Assembly: GCF_004362215.1 (NCBI RefSeq)
Contig: NZ_SNWR01000001.1
Location: forward strand, 5,500,001-5,564,000
DNA: 64,000 nucleotides
Origin: Paractinoplanes brasiliensis
GTDB lineage: Bacteria > Actinomycetota > Actinomycetes > Mycobacteriales > Micromonosporaceae
Direction of reading: 5' to 3'
Below the pieces are notes generated by a model. The model was not told the DNA's origin, ran no database searches, and worked only from the letters and a program-made list of their open reading frames with translations. Shown here piece after piece: positions 34,313-41,884 of this stretch. The translations under genes and the position numbers were made by a program. Each line of letters begins with the position of its first letter. The first letter of the stretch is position 1.

Positions 34313-37165
34313 TCAGCGCGCGGTGATCCAGGCGGCGACCTGCGTCCGGCGGCTGAAGCCCAGTTTGGTGCGGATGTGCTCGACGTGGGCGGCTGCGGTC
34401 TTCGGGGCGATCGTCAGCGCGGCGGCGATCTCACGGTTGGTCAGTCCCCGGGCGACGAGACGGGCGACCTCGAGCTCTCTCGCCGACAGAACCGGATCCC
34501 CGGGAAGGTCTGATCCGGCGCGACGGCCGTTCGGCGCCGGAAGGCGGGTGCTGACCTGCGGGTCGCGACCGGGGCGGTTGCTGATTTGCGGGTCGCGACC
34601 GGGGCGGTTGCTGATCTGGGGGTCGCGACCGGGTGGTGTTGCCGCGGCCGAGGCGTACGCCGTGGTGGCTGCGGCTCGGAAGCGGGCGGCGTCGGCCGGG
34701 CGTCGGGAGCGGGTGGCGCAGCGGGCCTGGTCGAGCAAAACCGCGGTGCCCTCCCAGAAGCGGTGGCGGGCGGACCAGAACGCGGCCGCGGCGGCCAGCG
34801 TCTGACGGGCCTTGCCGGTTTGGCCCTCGTGCAGCTGGATCAGGCCCACCGCGTGGTCGAGGGCGCCCAAGGTGCCGGGAATGGACCGCAGCTCCAGCAA
34901 CGTGGACGTGCGGTCGAGCCACCCGCGGGCCGCCGTGACGCCCGAGTGGGCCAGGTAGGCCCGGACGCCCGTGACGACGTACGGGAAAAGGTAGGCGGCA
35001 TCGCGGACGGCGGCCGACGCCTCGTAGCCCTGTTCGCATCGGCTCACGGCGGTGCCGTGATCACCCTGGGCCAGCGCCGTCTCGGCCAGGCCCCACCAGG
35101 CGGGGGAGAGACGTTGCAGCTCGCGCATGCCCGCGGCCAGGCGCTCGGCGGTTTCCAGGTGACAGACCGCTTCCTCGTACGATTCCACGCCCATCGCCAG
35201 ATAACCGAGGACGTGCCGGGCCGTGATCTCGGTCGTGATCCCGCCGCGGCCATCGGTCAGCGCCTGGCGGGCTGTCGTCGCGGCGGCCGCCCAGTCGCCG
35301 GTTGCCCACTGCACGTGGGCCAGGTGCGCCGCCATGTAGTGCCGGTCGTTGAACTGTTCCACCCGCTCCGCGTAGGCGATGCCCTCGGCCAGCGTCGTCG
35401 CGGCCGTGTCGTAGTCGACCAGCACCGACATCGACGTGCCGAGCATCCGGTAGGCCCGCGCCGCCTGGGCCTCGAGCCGCAGGCCGGACGCCCGGTCGAT
35501 GGCGTCGCGCAACAGGGCCGTGCCCTCCGGGGTGCGGCCCGCGAACAGCAGCACCGAGCCGACCGTGGCGTCCAGGTGGCAGCGCACCCGATCGTCGACG
35601 ACGAGGGCGCGGGCCCGTTCGCCGTCCGCGAGCGCCTCGTCGAGGCGGCGGTCCAGCATGTACGCCGCGGCCAGCTCGGCGTGGATCTCGCCAGGGTGCT
35701 CGGCCGGCGGCAGCGCCGCCCGCAGCGCCGCGGCCCGCTCGTCGAGGCCCGCGCCGAGCAGGTGCCGTACGGCCACCCAGTCGGGCACGAGAGCCGCCGC
35801 GCCCGCCTCGTCGCCCAGGGCCAGGCGCACCTCGTACGCCTCGGCGTAGCAGGCCGCGGCCTCAGCGTTCTCGTCGATCGAGGCCAGTTCGCAGGCCAGC
35901 GCCACCAGCAGAGCGGCCCACTCGGCGCGGGGCAGCCCGGCCGGCCAGGTGCGGCGGGCCCGGCGATACAGCTGGGCGGCCTCGCGGTGGGCCGACAGCG
36001 CGGACGCCTCGCTTGCCGCGGCGCGCGCGTGCCGGAAGGCCTCGTCGAACCTTCCCGCGCGCTCGTAGTGATCGCTGGCCAGGGCGTCCGGGAAACCCGC
36101 GGCGGCCGCTCCGGCGTGCAGGTCGCGGCGCCGGTGCGGGGTGATGTCGGCGTAGAGGGCGTCGCGGATCAACGCGTGCCGGAAGTCGTAGCCGGACCGG
36201 TCGGCGCCGGGCTTCACGAAGAAACTCTCGATCAGCTCGCGCAGCGCCTCGTCCACGGCGTCCGGCGGCTCACCGGTCAGCGCGGTGAGCAGGTCGAGGT
36301 CGAACGACCTGCCCAGCACCGCGGCCGCCTCGGCCAGCCGGCGGGTGCCGGGCCGGAGCAGGCTCGCGCGGGCCAGCACGGCGTCGGCCAGCGTCTCGGG
36401 CACCTCCTCGGAGAGGCCACCGTGGGAGGGCGGGCCGGGGTCGGGGGTGACAGCCAGGAACTCCTCGACGTGCAGGGGGATGCCGTCGCTGCGGTGGTGC
36501 AGGCTCTTGGCCGCGGCGGTGGCCAGCCCGGAACCGGTGATCGCGGCCGCCAGCACGGCGGTCTCGGCCGCGCCCAAGCGGGGAAGCCGCACCTCCTCGG
36601 CGAGCCGCTGGGTCAGCAGGCGGGTGCGCCACTGCCGCATCGGCACGCGCGGATAGAGCTCGTCGCTGCGATACGTGCCCACCACGAGCAGCCGGCTCGC
36701 GAGGGCATGCCGGGCCAGCCGGGCCACCACGTCGAGCGTGAGATCGTCGGCCCAGTGCAGGTCCTCCAGCGTGATCAGGAAGGGCGCCGGACGGGGGCCT
36801 GCGATCAGCTCGGCCAGGTCGGCCACCAGCAGGCGGCGCCGGTGGGCCGCGTCCCCCTCGGCCAGCTCGTACAGCCGCTCGCCGAGGCGTTGCCCGGCCG
36901 CCGCGGTCTCGGGGTCACGGCGCAGCTCGGCGCCGAGGTCGGCCAGCAGGCCCCCGGCCACCTCGACGTCGCCCGGCGCGGCGGCGGCGCCGGCCACCGC
37001 GTAACCCAGGGCACGGGCCCGGCGGACGATCTCGGCGAGCAGCCGGGTCTTGCCGATGCCGGCCTCACCGGCGAGGAACAGCAGCTCGCCGGTGGGCGCG
37101 GCCAGGCGCCGGTCGGCGAGGGCGAGCAGGTCCTCGCGGCCGATGAGCACGGGGCTGGCCACCAC
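34313..37165 (-). CDS. LuxR-type regulator with AAA ATPase and TPR region (LAL family)
   Basis: A 950-residue large ATP-binding regulator of the LuxR family. Walker A is GEAGIGKT (residues 33-40); Walker B-like FLITLEDLHWAD is at about 130. Residues about 400-800 are helical TPR-like repeats. The last 60 residues are a LuxR HTH: LSARELEVARLVARGLTNRE and KTAAAHVEHI. The protein likely binds ATP and an inducer before activating promoters. A 30-bp in-frame repeat sits just before the HTH. GTG 37165 is taken as start; the second GTG three bases later is equally possible. Confidence 0.88.
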   Translation of the reverse strand: MVASPVLIGREDLLALADRRLAAPTGELLFLAGEAGIGKTRLLAEIVRRARALGYAVAGAAAAPGDVEVAGGLLADLGAELRRDPETAAAGQRLGERLYELAEGDAAHRRRLLVADLAELIAGPRPAPFLITLEDLHWADDLTLDVVARLARHALASRLLVVGTYRSDELYPRVPMRQWRTRLLTQRLAEEVRLPRLGAAETAVLAAAITGSGLATAAAKSLHHRSDGIPLHVEEFLAVTPDPGPPSHGGLSEEVPETLADAVLARASLLRPGTRRLAEAAAVLGRSFDLDLLTALTGEPPDAVDEALRELIESFFVKPGADRSGYDFRHALIRDALYADITPHRRRDLHAGAAAAGFPDALASDHYERAGRFDEAFRHARAAASEASALSAHREAAQLYRRARRTWPAGLPRAEWAALLVALACELASIDENAEAAACYAEAYEVRLALGDEAGAAALVPDWVAVRHLLGAGLDERAAALRAALPPAEHPGEIHAELAAAYMLDRRLDEALADGERARALVVDDRVRCHLDATVGSVLLFAGRTPEGTALLRDAIDRASGLRLEAQAARAYRMLGTSMSVLVDYDTAATTLAEGIAYAERVEQFNDRHYMAAHLAHVQWATGDWAAAATTARQALTDGRGGITTEITARHVLGYLAMGVESYEEAVCHLETAERLAAGMRELQRLSPAWWGLAETALAQGDHGTAVSRCEQGYEASAAVRDAAYLFPYVVTGVRAYLAHSGVTAARGWLDRTSTLLELRSIPGTLGALDHAVGLIQLHEGQTGKARQTLAAAAAFWSARHRFWEGTAVLLDQARCATRSRRPADAARFRAAATTAYASAAATPPGRDPQISNRPGRDPQISNRPGRDPQVSTRLPAPNGRRAGSDLPGDPVLSARELEVARLVARGLTNREIAAALTIAPKTAAAHVEHIRTKLGFSRRTQVAAWITAR
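34544..34633 (-). repeat. 30-bp tandem repeat in LuxR-type gene
   Basis: Two full 30-bp units at 34561-34590 and 34591-34620, with partial ones on both sides, encode the 10-residue unit RDPQISNRPG in the linker before the HTH. The two full copies differ by only a few bases. Confidence 0.85.
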
Positions 37166-37248
37166 GCCCGAACTTTAGGTCGTCCGACCGGGCCTTCGTA
37201 GGTGCTCTGACCGATGTCCGACCGTCCCGCCGACACCAACCTGGGGGC

Positions 37249-37497
37249 ATGGCGAAATTCATGGATGTACACAGCGGATTCCACGGGGTCACCCCGCAGC
37301 AGCTGGCCGACGCGCACGACGCCGACCTCAAGATCGAGGGGGAGGAGGGCGTCCACTTCGAGCGGGCCTGGCTGGACCCGGAGGCGGGCAAGGTCTTCTG
37401 CCTGAGTTCGGGGCCGAGCAAGGAGGCCGTCATGCGGATCCACGAGCGGGCCGGCCACCCGACGACCGAGATCTACGAGCTGTCCACCGAGGTCTGA
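37249..37497 (+). CDS. SCO4226-like nickel-binding protein
   Basis: An 82-residue protein starting MAKFMDVHSGFHGVT, with ADLKIEGEEGVHFERAWLDPE, VFCLSSGPSKEAV and IHERAGHPTTEIYELS. This is the layout of the small ferredoxin-like-fold family typified by Streptomyces SCO4226, which binds nickel. The candidate metal ligands are the two His near the N-terminus and the later His/Cys. It stands alone, divergent from the LuxR-type regulator, 84 bp away. Its physiological role is not known. Confidence 0.75.
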   Translation: MAKFMDVHSGFHGVTPQQLADAHDADLKIEGEEGVHFERAWLDPEAGKVFCLSSGPSKEAVMRIHERAGHPTTEIYELSTEV

Positions 37498-37504
37498 GCC
37501 GGAA

Positions 37505-37758
37505 CTACGCGGGCAGGGCCGCCTGCTTCCGGGCGGGCGGCCGTTCCGGCGTACGGGAAAGGCGGAGCCAGACCACGAAGCCCCAGATCACGAACGCGGC
37601 GTAGACGGCGTACAGGATTGCCGAGGGGTAGTAGCCGAAGTGCAGCAGCTCGGCCCGAAGGCGTTGCCGACGATCTCGCGGTAATAGATCGCCTGATCGG
37701 CGGTCACCTGCCACTTGGCGGTGTAGAACGCGGTCAGCAGTTGGTCGAGCCAGGTCAC
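37505..37758 (-). pseudogene. pnuC: pnuC remnant with internal deletion
   Basis: From GTG 37758 the minus strand reads VTWLDQLLTAFYTAKWQV and IYYREIVGNAFG, the N-terminus of a PnuC nicotinamide riboside transporter. After about 36 codons the frame must change near 37650 to read LHFGYYPSAILYAVYAAFVI and WGFVVWLRLSR, which corresponds to the last membrane helix of PnuC. The 130 or so residues between, carrying the central helices, are missing. The gene is therefore broken by a deletion of about 400 bp plus a frame change and cannot encode a working channel. Confidence 0.7.
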
Positions 37759-37794
37759 GGCTCAGCGTAGGCCGGGCGGGGGCATAGTGGGTAC

Positions 37795-38793
37795 GTGACG
37801 TCCCCCTCGTGCCCGACCGCGACCCGCCTCTACGACCAGGGCAAAGTGATCGCGCAGGACTTCGGCTACGACCAGGTGGCCGGGATGCTCGAGAAGCACC
37901 CCGGCGCCGTGCTGTGGCTCGACCTGTTCGCGCCCGAACCCGCCGACCTGCAACGGGTGGCCGAGGAGTTCCAGCTGCACCCGCTGGCCGTCGAGGACGC
38001 GATGACCGATCACGAGCGGCCCAAACTCGACCGCTACCCCCACCACGTCTTCCTCAACGTGTACGCCGTCGACATCGCGACCAGGGAATCCGAGACGCGC
38101 TTCGGCAAGACGGAGATCAGCGCCTTCGTCACGCCCCGGGCCCTGATCACGGTGCGCAAGTCGCCCAGCGACACCTCGAAGTTCGTCGACCGCTGGGACA
38201 CCGTGGCCGACCTGGGCGCCGCCGACGGGGTCGGTTTCCTGCTCTACGGCCTGCTCGACGTGGTCGTCGACGGGCAGTACGCGGCCACCCAGCGCCTCGA
38301 CACGGCAATGGACCAGGTCGAGGACGCGCTGCTCGAAGAGGGCGGGGCCGCACGACCCGTACGCATGAAGGCCATCGACCAACGCAAGCTGCTGGCGGCG
38401 CTGCGCCGGGCCGTCGCGCCCATGCCCGAGCTGGTGGGCCAGGCCATGCGGGCCGATCTGGGCCTGGTCGACGCCGAGCTGCGGCCGTACTACCGCGACG
38501 TCGAGGACCACACCCAGCACACCCTGGACGAGGTCGAGCACCTGCGCGACCGGATCGACGCCCTGTTGCAGGCGGACACCGCCGAGCAGGGCAACGTTCT
38601 CAACGACACCACCCGCAAGCTGGCCGCCTGGGCCGCCATCATCGCCGTGCCGACCGCGATCACCGGCTATTTCGGGCAGAACCTGCCGTACCCCGGCTTC
38701 GAGAAGTTCTCGGGATTTCTGGTGAGCACGGCGTCCATCCTGGCCGTCTCGGTCCTGCTCTACCTCTATCTCAAACGCCGCGGCTGGCTCTGA
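37795..38793 (+). CDS. corA: CorA-family magnesium/cobalt transporter
   Basis: A 332-residue inner-membrane channel. A long cytoplasmic domain (about 265 residues) of alpha/beta and long helices is followed by two C-terminal transmembrane helices. The signature loop between them reads YFGQNLP, where classical CorA has GMN; the GQN form occurs in divergent actinobacterial members. The protein ends with basic residues (LKRRGWL). GTG 37795 is the start. It stands alone between the pnuC remnant and the exporter operon. Confidence 0.85.
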   Translation: MTSPSCPTATRLYDQGKVIAQDFGYDQVAGMLEKHPGAVLWLDLFAPEPADLQRVAEEFQLHPLAVEDAMTDHERPKLDRYPHHVFLNVYAVDIATRESETRFGKTEISAFVTPRALITVRKSPSDTSKFVDRWDTVADLGAADGVGFLLYGLLDVVVDGQYAATQRLDTAMDQVEDALLEEGGAARPVRMKAIDQRKLLAALRRAVAPMPELVGQAMRADLGLVDAELRPYYRDVEDHTQHTLDEVEHLRDRIDALLQADTAEQGNVLNDTTRKLAAWAAIIAVPTAITGYFGQNLPYPGFEKFSGFLVSTASILAVSVLLYLYLKRRGWL

Positions 38794-38860
38794 GCCGCGG
38801 GCACCCGGAGGCCTCCCGGGTCGCGTAACCTCCCGGGTGATCCGGCCGGGGGAGGCACTC

Positions 38861-41800
38861 ATGTTCACGCTCATCTGGGGCGCGGTGCGGACCCGCACGG
38901 CCCAGGTGCTGACCGTGCTGGTGCTCACCGCGCTGGCCGCTGCCGTCGCCGCTGCCGGACCGTGGTTCGCCTACGCCGGCATGAACCGCGCGGCCACGGC
39001 CGACGTGACCGCCGCCCCGGCCGAGCAGCGGCTGCTGTCGGTGCGGCAGATTGCCGACACCGAGGGCGACCCTCGGGCCGCGATCGACGACCTCACCTCG
39101 AGGGTGCAGGGCCAGTTGCCGCTGCCCCAGGCCGATCCGGTGACCGGGCTGGCCCTGCCGCTCACGGCCCGCCTCGGCGGTGGCAACCCGTCCATGAACC
39201 TCGCCTTCCGCGAGGATTTCTGCGCCCACGTGGAGCTCGAGGGCGCCTGTCCCGCCTCGCCCGGGGAGGCGGCGATCAGCGTGGCCGCCGCGCAGCGGCT
39301 GGGTCTGCGGATCGGTGATCCCTTGCCGCTGCGGGCGTCGCTCGCCTCGGCCCCGATCGTCCTGACTGTTGTGGCAACGTTCACCTACAACGACTCGGAC
39401 GGCGCCTACTGGGGCAACTCGCTGTTCGAGGCGAACGGCGGCAGCCTCGACCCCGCCTTCACGCCGATCGCGACGTTCCAGCGGGAACAGCTCGGGGAGC
39501 CGACCGTCACCTTCGACCTCACCGTGCCGGACGAACTGCTGCGCGGCGAGGACGGGTTCCGGCTCGGCCCGGTGCTGCGCGAGGCCGAGGCGGGCCTTGC
39601 CGCCTCGGGACTGCGGCTGGTCAACGCGACCGGGCCGCTGCTCGAGGCGATCGAGCGCAACCGGCACGAGATCAAGGTCGGCGTCGTCGTCGCCATGGCG
39701 CAGACGCTGGTGCTCACCTGGTTCGCGATCGGCCTGGCCGGCCACTACACCGGGCGCGACCGGCGCGGCGACGCCGCCCTGCTCAAGCTGCGTGGCAGCA
39801 CCCGGTCCGCGACGCTGCGGCTGGCCTGGGGGCAGCACCTGGTGCCGCTCGGCGCGGGCGCGCTGATCGGCCTGCCGTTCGGCTACCTGCTCGGACGGTG
39901 GCTGGCCGGTCCCGTCGCCACGGTCGCCGAGCAGCGGGCGGCGCTGCTGCTCTCGGTGGCCGCGGTGGCCGCGGTGCTGCTCGGCGGTCTCGTCGTGCTC
40001 GCCGTGGTCGAGGCCGTGGCGCTGCGCCGCCCGGTCGCCGACCTGCTGCGCGAGGTCGGCTCGGGCCGCGGCGACTGGCGTGGCGGGCTGGCCGACCTGC
40101 TCCTGCTCGTGATCGCGGTGGCCGCCGTCTATCAGGCCCGGTCGAGCGCGCCCGACAGCGGGCTGGCGCTCGCCGCGCCGGGCCTGGTCGCGCTGGCGGT
40201 GGCGTTGCTGGTGGCCCGGCTGCTCGGCCGCGTGGCCTCCCAGGGGGGCGGCCGGGCGATGCGCTCGGGTCATCTGCGGCTCGGCCTCACGTCGGTGCAG
40301 GTCTCGCGGCAGCCCGGCAGCGAACGGGTGTTCGCCTTCGTCGTGGTCGCGGTCGCCCTCTTCGCCACCACCCTGGGTCTCGCCCTCGGCGACAACCGTG
40401 CGCGGACTGAGCGCAGCGAGGCCGAGCTGGGTGCCGAGCGGGTGCTTACGGTACGGACGCCCACCCGCACCACGCTGCTGCACGCCGTGCGCCGAGCCGA
40501 CCCTGAGGGCGATCAGGCCATGGCCGTGGTCGTCGACCGCGACAGCATTCCGCCCGTGCTTGCGGTCGACAGCTCCCGGTTGGCCCGGGTGGCGAACTGG
40601 CGACCGGTCTACGGCCCGCCCGGCCTGCTCGCCGCAGCCACCGCCGAAAACCCCGGCCCCGATCCCACGCCTGCCGTCACCGGCGAGCGACTCACCCTGC
40701 GGTTGCGCAACGACAGCCGGGAACCGGTCGCGCTGGGTCTGTCGCTGCAGCACGAGGGCACCGGCGAGGCCGTCCAGGTGCGGTTCGGCACGTTGCGCCG
40801 GGGCGAGCAGTCGCTCACCGCGCCGGTCACCGGGTGCCGGGCGGCGCCCGGCTGCCGCATCCTGCGCTGGCAGTTCAGCGCCCCGGTCGACGCGAACGGC
40901 AACGTCCCGCCTCCTCCGGCCGGCAGCGCTGTCACCCTGCGGGAACTGACCCAGCAGGGTCCGGCGGCCGAGATCCTCGGCCGCAGCCGGCTCGGTGACA
41001 TCGCCCGGTGGCGGTCCGGCACGGACGTCGCGGCCCTGGACATCGCCACGGTGGACGAGGGGCTGCGCATCGCGAGCGACGAGAACGGGTTCGGCAGCCC
41101 CGATGCCGGCATTCACGTGTACGCCGTGGACAGTGTCATGCCGCCGCCGGTCGTGCTGGCCGGGCCGCCGCCCGGCGAGTGGCGGTTCCAGGAGCCGTCG
41201 ATGTCGTCGCTCGGCGACCAGCCGGTTCCGGTCCGGGTCGAAGGCGCCGCTCGCGTGCTGCCCGCCCTGGGCCCCAGGGGTCTGCTCGTCGACCTCGAGA
41301 CCAGCCGCCGCATCGCCGGCGACGCCGACGTGCCCGGTGAGTTCGAGGTCTGGCTCGCGCCCGGGGCCGGCCCGGGGGTGGTCGAGGCGCTCCGGGGGGC
41401 CGGACTCGTCGTCACCGGTGAGGACACGGTGGCTCGCCGGTCGAGCCGGCTGGCCGAGCAGGGACCGGCCGCGATCGCCCGGTTCGGGCTGCTCGGCGGG
41501 GCGGTCGGGCTGCTGCTGGCGGCCGCGACGCTGGGGGTGGCCGGCGCGGTCGACCGGCGCCGGCGGCTCGAGCATCTGCGGGTGTTGCGTCTGCAGGGGC
41601 TCCCGCTCTCAGCGGCGGTCGGCACGGCGTACGCGGGGGCATGGGTCCTGATCGTGGCGGGTGTGGTGGTGGGGCTGGTGGCGGCGGTGATCGCCGACCC
41701 GTTGGCGCGCGTGGCGGTGCGCGGCTTCACCGACGGGTGGGACGTGCTGCCGCTGCCGGGCGCTCTCGGGTGGCCGGCCGTGGGGCTGGCCGGGCTGATC

Positions 41801-41884
41801 GCCTTCGGGCTGCTCGGCCTGGTCGGGTGGCTCTCGGTGCTGCCGCTGGTGCGTGGGCTTCGCGGAGGGATGACGGGCCGATGA
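38861..41884 (+). CDS. FtsX-like ABC transporter permease 1
   Basis: A 1007-residue membrane protein starting at ATG 38861 after GGGGGAGG; an earlier GTG at 38837 lacks such a site. One N-terminal helix, a large extracytoplasmic domain, a block of helices (residues about 270-430), another extracytoplasmic domain, and a final helix block (about 880-1005) give the two-lobed FtsX/MacB-like plan of large actinobacterial exporters. The stop overlaps the start of permease 2. It works with the ATPases downstream to export an unknown substrate or to act on the envelope. Confidence 0.8.
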   Translation: MFTLIWGAVRTRTAQVLTVLVLTALAAAVAAAGPWFAYAGMNRAATADVTAAPAEQRLLSVRQIADTEGDPRAAIDDLTSRVQGQLPLPQADPVTGLALPLTARLGGGNPSMNLAFREDFCAHVELEGACPASPGEAAISVAAAQRLGLRIGDPLPLRASLASAPIVLTVVATFTYNDSDGAYWGNSLFEANGGSLDPAFTPIATFQREQLGEPTVTFDLTVPDELLRGEDGFRLGPVLREAEAGLAASGLRLVNATGPLLEAIERNRHEIKVGVVVAMAQTLVLTWFAIGLAGHYTGRDRRGDAALLKLRGSTRSATLRLAWGQHLVPLGAGALIGLPFGYLLGRWLAGPVATVAEQRAALLLSVAAVAAVLLGGLVVLAVVEAVALRRPVADLLREVGSGRGDWRGGLADLLLLVIAVAAVYQARSSAPDSGLALAAPGLVALAVALLVARLLGRVASQGGGRAMRSGHLRLGLTSVQVSRQPGSERVFAFVVVAVALFATTLGLALGDNRARTERSEAELGAERVLTVRTPTRTTLLHAVRRADPEGDQAMAVVVDRDSIPPVLAVDSSRLARVANWRPVYGPPGLLAAATAENPGPDPTPAVTGERLTLRLRNDSREPVALGLSLQHEGTGEAVQVRFGTLRRGEQSLTAPVTGCRAAPGCRILRWQFSAPVDANGNVPPPPAGSAVTLRELTQQGPAAEILGRSRLGDIARWRSGTDVAALDIATVDEGLRIASDENGFGSPDAGIHVYAVDSVMPPPVVLAGPPPGEWRFQEPSMSSLGDQPVPVRVEGAARVLPALGPRGLLVDLETSRRIAGDADVPGEFEVWLAPGAGPGVVEALRGAGLVVTGEDTVARRSSRLAEQGPAAIARFGLLGGAVGLLLAAATLGVAGAVDRRRRLEHLRVLRLQGLPLSAAVGTAYAGAWVLIVAGVVVGLVAAVIADPLARVAVRGFTDGWDVLPLPGALGWPAVGLAGLIAFGLLGLVGWLSVLPLVRGLRGGMTGR

